A stretch of DNA of 64,000 nt from Nostoc sp. UHCC 0702 (GCA_017164015.1 CP071065.1:8027501-8091500); one strand, 5' to 3'. Positions 8,167-18,371 are shown, counted from the first letter of the stretch. Notes: generated by a model from the sequence alone, not told the origin. Numbers and translations: made by a program.

Positions 8167-9153
8167 AGGATGTCACTAACAAAGGTAAAACTCTTGCTAG
8201 GGAAGGGTGTAGGAGAAATCTAGAACAATAGACTGCGATGGATACAAGGCTTAATATCATGTCCGGTTAATTAATTATAGTTTCCATAGTCATTGCACCC
8301 CACTCCTTAATCCCCTCACGCCACTTGCGCGCGTCTGTCGGCGAAGCGCGCTCTTCGCAGTGGCTCCCTGGGGATTAGGGGCAGAGGGAGACAAAGCTAC
8401 GCTTTGGCGGGGTGGGCTTGGGAGGGTTTATTAAGTAAACAAGCGGACATGATATAAGATGTGCAACTGCTTTACCTCCTGCCCTCTGCCTTTCTTCAGT
8501 AATTAAATTTACTACTTAATTTACTTTTCCTACTTTTTTACTTAGACCTCACGGACAATTTTTTCTGCACAGTTTTTCTATGACTGTAAATAATATTATT
8601 TACTCAAGGCGATTTAAGATACTTACGAATGAGAATTGACCCAGCATTAATGCTTTGAAGTCTCACAAATTTAAATAAATATAGTAGGACAATTAAAAAT
8701 TTCAAAAGTAAGAAAAGTAGGAAAAGTAGGCCAGAAAAATACAGTCATAATTCATTCATATTTTCCTCTTGCCTCCAGTCTTGAAAGCTTGGTATTGATA
8801 GATATCTAGGCTATGAGAGTACATCTCATGAGCTAAAATTTGCAAATTGAATATTGACAATCTAAAAAAATAATTTAATAATACTTTATATTAATTACTC
8901 CTTTAGAAGTACAGATATTTCAGTAGCTGTAATGCTAAATTCTTGAAAAGAGCAATGGATTTTTTCAAAAAAAGCATAAAAACTTTTATTTTTGCATTCT
9001 ATAAAAATAATTTCTCCGTATTTATGATTAAGTGAAATAGTATATTAAATTTCACAATCATCAATTCGGGGAATCAGCTATTAATCCTACCCTACTTAAT
9101 AAACGGTATAAAGTCGTGTAATTATTAGAACCTAAAATTTCAGTGATGGGAAA
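8167..9153. other. Long intergenic region with inverted repeats
   Basis: No credible gene. At 8300-8380 a GC-rich repeat is enclosed by ttaatcccc / ggggatta. At 8523-8543 and 8706-8727 lie near-perfect inverted copies of acttttcctactttt-ttactt. The rest is AT-rich and leads to the response regulator. Confidence 0.55.
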
Positions 9154-9978
9154 ATGATTTACGAATCATCAAAAAAAATTCTACTAATTGAAGATAATAC
9201 AGCCACCTGTAATCTTTTCTTGAAAGGTCTTGAAATTAAAGGTTTTGATGTCATAACTGCTGAAAATGGTCTAGTTGGTATCCAGCAAGCACAAGAGCAT
9301 TTACCCGACTTAGTAATTTGCGATATTGTTATGCCCGACATTGATGGTTACACCGTTCTGAAGAAGTTGCGCCAAGAGCCTATTACAGCGATTATTCCTT
9401 TTATTTTTGTCACTGGTAGTGATACTAAAGCATCTATTCGCAAAGGCATGGACTTAGGAGCAGATGACTATCTCACTAAGCCCACTACAATAGATGAATT
9501 AGTTCGAGCCATCAATACTCGACTGCAAAAGCAAGCTACTCTCCAACGCTGGTGTGCTACTAAATTTCAACAAGCCCCAGAATCAGTACTCACAGCGAAA
9601 GCTTTACTAAGTGCCCCAACAGAGTCGTTTTTTCCCTGCATTCCCCAACTAAAAGAAGTTTTCGATTTCATTGAAGCTAATTATCACCAAGCAATTACTT
9701 TGTGTGATGTAGCTCTTGCAGTTGGTTATTCACCTGCTTACTTAACTAACCGAGTTGCTAAACAGACAGGAAAGACTGTTAACAGTTGGATTATTAAACG
9801 TCGGATGGCACAAGCCCGTTTTTTACTTCAAAATAAACATCAAACAGTTGAGCAAATTGCTAAAGCATTAGGCTATCAGGATGTGTCTCATTTTTCACGT
9901 CAATTTCGCCAACATCACGGTTTACCTCCCGATGCTTGGCGTAAAGAGCGTCAAATGGTTGCTTTGCCTTCTAGTTAG
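9154..9978 (+). CDS. Response regulator with AraC-type DNA-binding domain
   Basis: A 274-residue transcription regulator. The receiver domain covers about residues 8-125, with acidic residues Glu13 and Asp14, phosphoacceptor Asp57 in VICDIVMPDIDGY and Lys109 in DYLTKP. A linker leads to an AraC/XylS double helix-turn-helix at about 165-268 (LCDVALAVGYSPAYLTNRV; VEQIAKALGYQDVSHFSRQF). No histidine kinase gene is adjacent, so the partner is unknown. The next gene, a subtilase, is 295 bp downstream and may or may not be a target. Confidence 0.93.
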   Translation: MIYESSKKILLIEDNTATCNLFLKGLEIKGFDVITAENGLVGIQQAQEHLPDLVICDIVMPDIDGYTVLKKLRQEPITAIIPFIFVTGSDTKASIRKGMDLGADDYLTKPTTIDELVRAINTRLQKQATLQRWCATKFQQAPESVLTAKALLSAPTESFFPCIPQLKEVFDFIEANYHQAITLCDVALAVGYSPAYLTNRVAKQTGKTVNSWIIKRRMAQARFLLQNKHQTVEQIAKALGYQDVSHFSRQFRQHHGLPPDAWRKERQMVALPSS

Positions 9979-10273
9979 AGGATATTTGAAAAGTTGTTTT
10001 GAATACTCAAATCCTGGCTTTAGGGGAGTAGGGAGTTGGGAGGAACCACTGTGTTGGTAAGGCAGCGTAGTTTTCAATTGAATGAGGTAAAAATATTGGT
10101 TTTATAACAATCATATTTTTACTCATTTGATTTGTAAGAAAAATAGCATTTTAGCATTAATATCCATAGTAATTATTGATCAAGGAAGCAAAATTATGTT
10201 TGAAAACCTAAACACAGGTTTTAACAATTAATGCTGCCAAAAAATAATTAATCTCTTTGAGGATAAAATACTT

Positions 10274-11764
10274 ATGCCCATTAGTGATACTAGTAGTCAA
10301 TTACTTTCTCATAACGGGCTAAATTTCTCTTCTATCTCCTCAGTAGATACTTTTCGTGTCCAGGATGACTATAGCTTAAGCCTTGGCGGTCGTAGTAGCT
10401 TTTATCAAGAGGCAGCAATTACCGGTGATGCTACTGCTACAAGCACTAGAAACTACAATTCTACTTCCGGGTATGGCTTGGTAAATGCAGGAGCAGCAGT
10501 TAGTAAAGCTGCTGGTCAAAATACTTTTAATGATGTTCCTAACCTTGGTGGTAATAATTGGGGAGCAGACCTTGTTAATGCCCCAGAAGCTTGGGCAAAT
10601 GGGTATACCGGTGAGGGTGTTGTTGTTGCTGTTGTAGACACTGGAGTTGACTATAATCACCAGGATTTAAATAATAATATTTGGACGAATACTAAAGAAA
10701 TTGCTGATAACGGTATAGATGATGATGGCAATGGCTATATAGATGATGTCCGGGGTTGGAACTTTTCAGGCAGCAACAATAACACTCTGGATGATAACGG
10801 TCATGGTACTCATGTTTCTGGCACGATCGCAGGAGAGAATAATGACTACGGTGTGACTGGCATTGCCTATAATGCCAAGATTATGCCTGTGAAAGTTTTG
10901 AATGAATCTGGCTCAGGCTCTTATAGTGCGATCGCGAATGGTATTTATTATGCTGTAAACAATGGAGCTAATGTAATTAACCTCAGCCTTGGGGGCGATT
11001 ATTCTAGCAGTACTCTCAAATCAGCTGTTGAATATGCCAGCAGCAAAGGAGTAATTGTGGTCATGGCAGCAGGTAATGACGGGGAATCATCACCAGATTA
11101 TCCTGCCCGTTATGCGAAAAACTATGGAATTGCTGTTGGTGCAGTGGATAGCAGCAATAACATGGCTGACTTCTCTAACCGGTCTGGCAGCAATGAACTC
11201 GCCTACGTCACAGCCCCAGGAGTTGATGTCTACTCTACACTACCAGATAATCAGTATGGCACTTTTAGCGGCACATCTATGGCTAGTCCCCACGTTGCTG
11301 GTGTAGTAGCGCTGATGCTTAGCGCTAACCGCAACTTCACTGATGCCGAAGTACGTCAAATCATCACAGACACAGCAGGAAATAGCACACAAGCGGCAAA
11401 CTCTGGTGTAGATGTTAGCTCAGTCAACATCAGTTCTGTAGTGCAGCAAGGGTTTGCAGATATATCGTTCAATAATACATTAACTACGAATCTTAACTTT
11501 AATACTAGTTCTACAGCCTTGGGCAATACTGAAACTTCTAGTTTTAAGGCTGACTCCACATTTGAAAGCAAAAGTACGTCGGTAAGTCCAGAAATTTGGT
11601 CACAATTTCGATACTACGATAGCACTCTCAGCAGCAACAACAACACAGGCAACGATGATGATGACAAGAATGATGATAATCAAAATAATACAGACTTTGA
11701 AAACATGCTGAATCAACTGCAAAAACAGATAGATCAATACAGCAGATGGTTTAATCGCTTCTAG
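10274..11764 (+). CDS. Subtilisin-like serine protease (S8), PrcA-like
   Basis: A 496-residue subtilase. The catalytic residues are Asp122 (VAVVDTGVD), His177 (NGHGTHVSG), the oxyanion Asn268 (MAAGNDG) and Ser335 (SGTSMASPHVAG). Asp/Asn-rich loops near 144-175 suggest calcium binding. No classical signal peptide is seen; residues 1-100 form an N-terminal extension. The C-terminus is a Ser/Asn/Asp-rich tail with an acidic run near 465-480 and a final short helix. It resembles the calcium-dependent proteases of Anabaena, but exact identity is not established. Upstream at 10197-10232 a tiny 11-codon frame is visible, of unknown meaning. Confidence 0.9.
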   Translation: MPISDTSSQLLSHNGLNFSSISSVDTFRVQDDYSLSLGGRSSFYQEAAITGDATATSTRNYNSTSGYGLVNAGAAVSKAAGQNTFNDVPNLGGNNWGADLVNAPEAWANGYTGEGVVVAVVDTGVDYNHQDLNNNIWTNTKEIADNGIDDDGNGYIDDVRGWNFSGSNNNTLDDNGHGTHVSGTIAGENNDYGVTGIAYNAKIMPVKVLNESGSGSYSAIANGIYYAVNNGANVINLSLGGDYSSSTLKSAVEYASSKGVIVVMAAGNDGESSPDYPARYAKNYGIAVGAVDSSNNMADFSNRSGSNELAYVTAPGVDVYSTLPDNQYGTFSGTSMASPHVAGVVALMLSANRNFTDAEVRQIITDTAGNSTQAANSGVDVSSVNISSVVQQGFADISFNNTLTTNLNFNTSSTALGNTETSSFKADSTFESKSTSVSPEIWSQFRYYDSTLSSNNNTGNDDDDKNDDNQNNTDFENMLNQLQKQIDQYSRWFNRF

Positions 11765-11885
11765 CCTGAAAATAGGGACTGAAAACTGATATCTTGCACT
11801 CAACAGGATAACCATGAATATGTAAACTAAAATTACAAAATATCACATAACTTTCTCTTCGCTAAATACTTAATACAAGGTTATT

Positions 11886-12016
11886 TGATATCTTGCACCA
11901 TTCTCAGTTAACCCAGAGTTGGGCAATGCCTGCAATGTAAAAATCGGGATTTGATGGCACTAAAACCATTGCCCACCCTACAAAAATTGGCATTAAATAA
12001 TTGGTGCAATATCTCA
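11886..12016. mobile_element. MITE-like repeat with TGATATCTTGCACC-type ends
   Basis: The left end tgatatcttgcacc and the right end ggtgcaatatctca are imperfect inverted repeats about 130 bp apart. Inside is the motif gcccaccctaca. A related copy in reverse orientation ends at 15881 (ggtgcaagatatca) and also holds cccaccctaca. There is no coding capacity. Confidence 0.6.
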
Positions 12017-12713
12017 ATTAACAAAACTGGAAGCTGTTCAAGTTTGTCAGCTTCCAGTAATGGCGATATAACTTGCAAGTTTATTGAGCAAAATAATCCT
12101 AATTGGGAGAATTAGGATTATTTTTAATCCAAAGAGAAGCGTAAGAGCTATAATTTCTATTCAGCCAGAATAACGATTGAGCCGTAACGTTTTCTATTTC
12201 CGCTTTCAGCAATGGTGCTAAAGAGCTTTTTGACTCAAGCAACATTACCCCTAGTTTAAAAGTTCTATCTAATTTCCCCCACCACAAGGAAACTCGACAG
12301 AAGGCACTCAAAGTTGAGACTGGGGTAAGCCACCATTCCAACTTTTCTTTGCTCAGACTTTATCGGAAAAAAACCACCAGCAGTAACGGTAGATCGTTAA
12401 TCTGGGTGTAAGACTTACTCTCAAAGACGCTGACTGCTTCAGCAATAACAGTCAGTTGTATGTGTTTAATAGTCAGTTAATCATGGATGTTATTTTTGAA
12501 AACAAATTTACTCCTTAGTCTGATCTGTTTAAATAGTTATCTCTAATTTATAGGATTTATTTGTTAAAGGATTGCCATTTTGGCAGATTTTAGCAATATA
12601 ATTCGTATCTTTTCAAGACTTACATAAAAAGTCTATAAAACCCTCTTCGAGGGAAAGGGTTCTCGAATAAGTATGAGAAGGCTGACGTTTCTACGTCACT
12701 AACGCCAGCGCGT

Positions 12714-12864
12714 CTCTGACTTTTCACGGTATCTGGAAAACCCCGCTTCCATTCCTCTCCCCTACAAGGAGAGAGGCTTTGATTTCTCCCCCTTCCCTCG
12801 TAGGGAAGGGGGCTGGGGGGTTAGGTCTAGCGTTAGCTTTTCCACATGACGTGAAAAGTCAGAG
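12714..12864. repeat. Inverted-repeat element
   Basis: The 15-bp arms ctctgacttttcacg (12714-12728) and cgtgaaaagtcagag (12850-12864) are perfect reverse complements. The interior carries smaller palindromes (ctctcccctacaaggagagag; ccccttccctcgtagggaagggg type) common in cyanobacterial spacers. Possibly a MITE. Confidence 0.65.
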
Positions 12865-13094
12865 CGCGTCTGCGTTCTTCCTTAACATTTGGGTAAGTGC
12901 TACTTCTGTAAAACAGTTATCACAAACCAAACCTGCCAAGCGATGATTTCTCATCAGCTTGGTAGGTTATGAAACACTCAATGGACTGTGAACCCTAATC
13001 CAGTGAATAAATAAGTTTTTTAACTGATTTCACAGAATTTTAAGGACAAATATTGAGTACTTTCAGATTGTGATTCGGGTTTGATAGATTGAGA

Positions 13095-13487
13095 TTAATG
13101 AATTTGTTTTGCTAACAGCTGATCCAAACTGCTACCGCGTATTTCTGTTTTTTTCCCTACCACATCCAGATAAGTAAGGTCTTTTATTTTACCTAAGCAA
13201 TTTGTTGCAACATTGGTATCAGATTTTTTCCCAGCAGATTCTTGGACAGATTTTATACTTTCATCAGCATGTTGGGGCGATTTATTCGCTTGAGAGTTTT
13301 CTTTGAGCAATCTGTTATAGGTGCGGTAGGGAATGTAGTGTAAAGGATTGTAGCCAGCCAAACGTAGTATTAAAACACATGCCCAGGAATACTTTCCGGC
13401 CAAAATCGCCTCAACTATTTGGTCAAATTGTTCAGGATTGATCTTTTGATTGAAGTTGTTACTAATGCCGGCAATGTCTTGATTCAT
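13095..13487 (-). CDS. HetP-family heterocyst commitment protein
   Basis: A 130-residue protein. The family hallmark lies at about residues 24-62, including YSWACVLILRLAGYNPLHY and IPYRTYNRLLKEN. In Anabaena, HetP and its paralogues control commitment to heterocyst differentiation, and HetP is a target of HetR. Which paralogue this is cannot be told. It is not beside a hetC gene, although a HetC-like exporter lies about 5 kb away. The residues after 65 are variable and polar, as usual in the family. No clear NtcA or HetR site was recognised upstream. Confidence 0.88.
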   Translation of the reverse strand: MNQDIAGISNNFNQKINPEQFDQIVEAILAGKYSWACVLILRLAGYNPLHYIPYRTYNRLLKENSQANKSPQHADESIKSVQESAGKKSDTNVATNCLGKIKDLTYLDVVGKKTEIRGSSLDQLLAKQIH

Positions 13488-14794
13488 AGTGTTAATTATC
13501 TTGGATGAAACTAGTGCAATACTTTTATGTTTGTGGCAGGAGTCACGCCGCTGATAGTACTGGGAAAATGTCAGAAAATTTACAAGGAGTTAGAGCAAAT
13601 TCCATAATTTTTCTACTTGCTACTAAATCCACAGTCACTTTTACCTGTATTTCGCCTGATGATTCTTCCCATAAGCTGACCTTTTAGTCCAAAACTTGAT
13701 ATTTTTAATCAAGTATATTTGCTGTTTTGCCGTAATTTTTGATATTATCCCTGATGCTAATAGATGAAATTTCCCACCGCTGATTGTTCAGATGTAACTT
13801 TTGTTTAGCAGTAAGGTAAAGGTAAATTTTTACCTTTTTTCATGTAATATAAACGGCAGTAAAAAATCTCAGTGTAGCTTTAAGTAGATGCCGTTTTTAC
13901 CCTTTTAATGTTTGCGTTTTTAGTTTAATTTCTTTGCATGTTATTTTTATTGTATTACTTCTTGCACAAAAATTATGAACGAGTTTGTAAAAATTCAATA
14001 TATTTAGGTTAGAACTTCAAAACAAATTACTCTTAACATTCAAGAGTAAAATTCGTATTTCTACTCTTGTTGTCCAGGATGTTATTTATCATATTAGCTG
14101 GATTTACGTTAAATTTACTGAATATATTTTGGCATTCAATTGTGTATTGTGCAACTTTGTATTTTGTCCCATATTTGTTACGCAATGAGGGGTGTAACCC
14201 CTCGGATACGATGAGTTTTAAGCTTTCATTTGCTTCAGTATACCCAGAAAATATACCATCAATTACGTTTACAAACAACTGCTAAATATAGCACCACAAA
14301 TAGTATTAAAAAAAACTAAAATCTACTTTTTAGATGTTGTTGAAAAAGATTTTTTAATATTGACAATAAAATCTTTATGTGTATATCGTCTGAATCTATC
14401 GATTGATAAGCTTTGCAGCTATAGTCTACATAGCAAGTTCAAAATAAAAATTTGCGTAAATCTGGATATTCTTAGCAAGTAGTCACGATAAACAGGTTGT
14501 AATGATTGGAGTTGTATGCTATAATTTGCGGACTATATTTCAAATTTGAAATTGTATATAGCGAAAGGTAAACTTGTAAATGTTGAAAAAAAGATGTAGC
14601 GGACTAAGCCTGAACATCATCGATATTATTTAGTAACTTCTAAAAAATTAATTTATAGAAAATTTTGCTCAAGTTATCCGGAAAAAATCTACAGTTATAT
14701 GTAGGTCTAATACTACTTCTGTATAAAGGTGTGCCTTATTAGTCCTCTGGCTTCCCGTAGTTAGTATGTTTGTCAATGGATATTCCCTATTGCC

Positions 14795-14826
14795 AAAAAC
14801 TCCAGCCGCAAGGTAATGGAGTTTTT
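14795..14826 (+). terminator. Intrinsic terminator-like hairpin
   Basis: The 10-bp stem aaaaactcca / tggagttttt with a short loop ends in a T-run on the plus strand. No gene precedes it, so it could end an unannotated small RNA starting somewhere in 14600-14790. Confidence 0.55.
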
Positions 14827-15784
14827 CATGCTTGTAAAGATATAGTTGAAGTGCGATCGCGCTTTATGAGAGCAAAACCCAAACTCTATAAGTTGTTGAC
14901 TGTCATCAGTCAACAAACGAACAATTAGTAACTAACAATATAGAATGGAATATTTTCCAGACAAGTTCAAAAAGTAAATTACCAATATCCTGCATTCAAG
15001 ACGACTATCAGATTCTTCTTCCTCTGCTTCACCGCAGTTGCACTTAATGAGGGAGTCTCGTAGTCCCTTGATTCGAGAAACCGTACCAAGAGCGCTGCTT
15101 GCAACGTACTGCCTCTCCTGCTAAAAAACGATTGGTTATTTTTTATTTGTCAGTCCCTTATTTACCCACAGTCTCTTGACTTTTTAGGCAGTATTCATTA
15201 TTGTGATGTGAAGTTTATTTTTAACCATAAGTATATTCAAGGAATAAAAAAAAATTTGGTAAGTATTCAGGAGTTTTGTATCCATTCTTCTGATAAACCT
15301 GTCATACTTAATCAACATTACTCTTACCAAGAGAACTGGAAAATCAATACTTTGGCAGGACAAAAAAGACAATATTGTAAACAAAAGCTGTAGTGTTAAA
15401 AACACTTATATTTAAACCTAGTATTGTTTATATTTTTGTTAAACGAGTCTAGATTCGTAAATGCAAAATCTTTCTTAACCCTACTTACATTTACTTTTGA
15501 TTCATAAATTACCCGGAAATAAAACTAAAAAATTCAAAATTATACTGTTTGAGATTTAGATAGTATATCGCTCAAAAGATAGATAATAAAATATCTATAA
15601 GAATTAAAGTGTATCTTGAGTTACAAATTGCAGTCAGGTTAACTCTTAAGAAACACATTCTGGAACTCTTATACAGCAGGGCCTTGATAAAATTCAGTAA
15701 AATGTGTTTCTTTCATATTTTGTGCTTTGGCGATCGCTGCTAATGGGAGGCTTATATCTCGCAGCAGTTATTTGATCACAATTT

Positions 15785-15881
15785 TTGTAGGGTAGTCACT
15801 GCTTAACGTTCACTCAAACCCTTATTTTTAGATTGTGGGCAGTACCCACCCTACACTGATTGAGAATGGTGCAAGATATCA
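15785..15881. mobile_element. Second copy of the TGATATCTTGCACC MITE-like family
   Basis: Reverse-oriented relative of 11886-12016: it ends in tgagaatggtgcaagatatca and contains tttttgtagggtag and cccaccctaca. The left limit is approximate. Confidence 0.5.
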
Positions 15882-16079
15882 GGCGATCGCTCTTTTTTAT
15901 CGAACCGCAGAGGACACAGAAAAAAAGAGGGCGATCGCTTAAACGTGATATCAGTTAGATACAGTTACAATTTTTGCAAATATTACCAGGGGCCAGAGAT
16001 AGCAAAAGTAATTCCTGGCGTCTGCATATTCACAAGCGCCACAATATAGCCTAGTGTGAGCGATCGCTACCTAAAAAAA

Positions 16080-16116
16080 AGCTATACCCAAGTCTCTAAT
16101 CAGGTTGGGCATAGCT
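16080..16116 (-). terminator. Rho-independent terminator of the STAS-sugar transferase gene
   Basis: Read on the minus strand, agctatgccca pairs with tgggtatagct and is followed by eight T. It lies about 55 bases beyond the stop codon of the sugar transferase gene. Confidence 0.8.
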
Positions 16117-16172
16117 AAACTTCAACTTTAGGAATTACGACTTATCAAAAAATTACAAATAGCAATAATTAT

Positions 16173-17222
16173 TTAATAAGCACCGCTATTCCTATTAAAG
16201 AGAATCGCTACAGTTTTAATAATTAACTTCAAGTCGTAGAGCAAATTCCAGTTTTTCTGATAAAGTAAATCCAGCCGAATCACATCCTCAAAACTGCGTA
16301 CTTTAGACCGTCCATTGACTTGCCATTCACCAGTCATACCAGGTTTAACATCTAAGCGTTGCCACTCCGGTACTTCATAGCGTTCTACTTCGTCTGGTGT
16401 GGGTGGTCTAGTACCGACTAAACTCATATCCCCTTTGAGAACGTTCCAAAATTGCGGTAATTCATCTAAGCTGGTTCGCCGCAAAAATCGTCCTAGTCGT
16501 GTAATTCTGGGATCATTCTCATTCTTGAAGAAAGCACCTTCTACTTGATTTTTGACTTGAGATTTTTTCACTTCCGCATCCACACACATCGAACGGAATT
16601 TCCAAATCTTAAAACGCTTCCCCATCCAACCACAGCGGATTTGTCCAAAGAAAATGGGCCCTGGATCATCGATTTGAATAGCAACTACAATGGGAATAAA
16701 TAAAACTCCTGTGATCACCAAACCCACTAGTGCGCCAATGATGTCTATCAACCGTTTCATCCAAGATGCTACAGAAGGATGAGTAGTGGGTAGCTGCTCT
16801 ACCTTACGAGAAGCACTTTTGGAAGCATCCATCCGATGAACAGCTTCTATTAGGGGCATTTCACTGATAGACTCAATGGGGAAAACTTTATCTAATCCAG
16901 TGAGGTTCAGCACTGCCATGACTTGAGGAGTAACATTTCGTAGGATCAACGCAATCCCTTTTTCTTGAGCAGTTTTGAAATTACTCACCAGGGCACCTAA
17001 ACCACTACTATCCATGAAAGTAGTTTGGTGAAAATCAAGAATGATTTGCTGGGGATGCGAATTTGCTTGTGTTAAATCTTGGCAAGTTTGCTTAAAACTT
17101 ACCGCCTCAAGCACGCTTAACCGCGCTGGAACCTGTACTATTGCCATTTCATTTAGGGAAGTAATAGGAAAATCTGCTTCTGCGGATTGGCTAGTCATGA
17201 AGCTGTGTACTTTCGTTGCCAT
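16173..17222 (-). CDS. STAS domain fused to a polyprenyl-phosphate sugar transferase
   Basis: A 349-residue fusion. Residues about 22-125 form a STAS (anti-sigma antagonist-like) domain with the phosphorylatable-serine loop FMDSSGLGAL (69-78). A linker of about 25 residues leads to a membrane helix (161-183) and a bacterial sugar transferase domain with DDPGPI, WKFRSM, RRTSLDELPQFWNVL and SLVGTRPP. The enzyme part would attach the first sugar phosphate to a lipid carrier for exopolysaccharide synthesis at the inner membrane. The STAS part suggests control by a Ser/Thr kinase-phosphatase partner switch. The ATG at 17222 is preferred over a TTG six codons upstream. It diverges from queE. Confidence 0.9.
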   Translation of the reverse strand: MATKVHSFMTSQSAEADFPITSLNEMAIVQVPARLSVLEAVSFKQTCQDLTQANSHPQQIILDFHQTTFMDSSGLGALVSNFKTAQEKGIALILRNVTPQVMAVLNLTGLDKVFPIESISEMPLIEAVHRMDASKSASRKVEQLPTTHPSVASWMKRLIDIIGALVGLVITGVLFIPIVVAIQIDDPGPIFFGQIRCGWMGKRFKIWKFRSMCVDAEVKKSQVKNQVEGAFFKNENDPRITRLGRFLRRTSLDELPQFWNVLKGDMSLVGTRPPTPDEVERYEVPEWQRLDVKPGMTGEWQVNGRSKVRSFEDVIRLDLLYQKNWNLLYDLKLIIKTVAILFNRNSGAY

Positions 17223-17416
17223 ATAAATTTCATCTTCCAAACATTATTTTGTCCTAGAAAATTACCTCAGCTAATGTTGAATCAGCAACAATCAGGACTA
17301 ATTGCTAGTTGTTTGGGGTGAGAGCAGAGATTGCCAGCGACGATTCACAATAGAACAAGAGGTAAAAACATCTTTGCTTTTGTGCTGACGCAGCGCGATC
17401 GCGTTGCTACTATCCC

Positions 17417-18214
17417 ATGACTGCTCAAACTACGGTTAAACCTACTGCACGCCTGATAGAAGTCTTTTCTGCTATTCAAGGGGAAGGACTGAACGTCGGG
17501 ACACGTCAAATTTTTATTCGCTTTGCTTTGTGTGACTTGCGTTGTGGCTTTTGCGATAGCGCCCATACTTGGAATGCACCCCCTACCTGTAAGGTAGAGC
17601 GATCGCCCGGATTACGTGACTTTGAAATTCACTCTAATCCTGTCCCACTACCCATTTTAATCGAATGGATAGAAAGGCAAAATCTACCGTGTCTACACGA
17701 TAGCATTAGCTTAACTGGGGGAGAACCACTTCTTCATGTGGCTTTCTTAAAGGAATTTTTGCCCGAAGTGCGATCGCTGACAAATCTACCTATCTACTTA
17801 GAAACCGGTGGACATCGGCCAGAACAACTAGCTTTAATTCTGCCTTACCTAGACTCTGTAGGTATGGATATCAAACTCCCCAGTGTTAGCGGTGAAAGCC
17901 ATTGGGAGGAACATGCTAAGTTTCTGTATCTTTGTCAAAATTCCAACTTAGAGGTTTTTGTCAAGATAATTATTTGCGATCGTACAGACCCAAGTGAGTT
18001 GGAACGTTCTGCTTTATTGGTAGCAGATGTCAATCCCCATATACCCATATTTTTACAACCTGTGACACCATTAGCTGCCTCTGAAAAATTTACCCAAACT
18101 CCTGTGTTTGCACCTGCTCCTGAACAAGTTTTAATGTGGCAAGCTTTAATGAAGCAGTTTGTACCACACGTCCGTGTCGTACCCCAAACTCATAAAATGT
18201 TAAATCAGCTGTAA
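17417..18214 (+). CDS. queE: 7-carboxy-7-deazaguanine synthase (radical SAM)
   Basis: QueE rearranges 6-carboxytetrahydropterin to 7-carboxy-7-deazaguanine in the queuosine pathway. The 265-residue protein carries the radical-SAM cluster motif with Cys39, Cys43 and Cys46 (CDLRCGFCD), preceded by the family segment EVFSAIQGEGLNVGTRQIFIRF. SLTGGEPLLH forms the SAM-binding GGE region. The stop codon TAA lies within the first bases of a MITE terminus at 18212, so the native C-terminus may have been cut or changed. Confidence 0.93.
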   Translation: MTAQTTVKPTARLIEVFSAIQGEGLNVGTRQIFIRFALCDLRCGFCDSAHTWNAPPTCKVERSPGLRDFEIHSNPVPLPILIEWIERQNLPCLHDSISLTGGEPLLHVAFLKEFLPEVRSLTNLPIYLETGGHRPEQLALILPYLDSVGMDIKLPSVSGESHWEEHAKFLYLCQNSNLEVFVKIIICDRTDPSELERSALLVADVNPHIPIFLQPVTPLAASEKFTQTPVFAPAPEQVLMWQALMKQFVPHVRVVPQTHKMLNQL

Positions 18215-18343
18215 GTAGATGGGTATAAATTAAATAATATGAACTGTCCGAAGCGAGGAGGAACGACGAAGCAATCCCAGTCCGCAGCGATAGCTTCGTT
18301 CCTGGCTTCGGACATATTACATTTAATTATGCCTGCCTACTTA
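18212..18343. mobile_element. MITE with TAAGTAG termini
   Basis: The left end taagtagatgggtataaatt and the right end, which reads taagtaggcaggcataatt on the other strand, are inverted repeats. Inside is a second long inverted repeat, tgtccgaagcgagg... and ...ggcttcggaca (18245-18314). It is of the same family as 22000-22171. No coding capacity. Confidence 0.75.
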
Positions 18344-18371
18344 ATACCATTTCACAAAAAGAAAAAAGAAC

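Larger units (their letters stand above)
11765..13094. other. Intergenic region with several repeat elements
   Basis: No supported gene. It holds a MITE-like element at 11886-12016 and an inverted-repeat element at 12714-12864, with AT-rich sequence between them. An 80-codon minus-strand frame at 12099-12341 lacks motifs and is not accepted. Confidence 0.55.
13488..16172. other. ORF-poor 2.7-kb AT-rich region
   Basis: No open frame here has a recognisable motif; frames of 60-80 codons near 13505, 14033, 14067, 15184 and 15208 look random. Visible structures are a hairpin plus T-tract at 14795-14826, an inverted repeat at 15649-15711 (agaaacacatt / aatgtgtttct), several GCGATCGC sites, and a MITE-like copy ending at 15881. 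It may hold small RNAs or gene remnants. Confidence 0.5.

Noticed and set aside
12099..12341. 80-codon minus-strand frame
   Set aside because: No motif and no conserved pattern; likely chance in an intergenic region.
14033..14285. Two overlapping frames on opposite strands
   Set aside because: Neither has a motif, and overlap on both strands in AT-rich DNA suggests chance.
15184..15405. Overlapping small frames of 61-73 codons
   Set aside because: They mirror each other on both strands and show no coding features.
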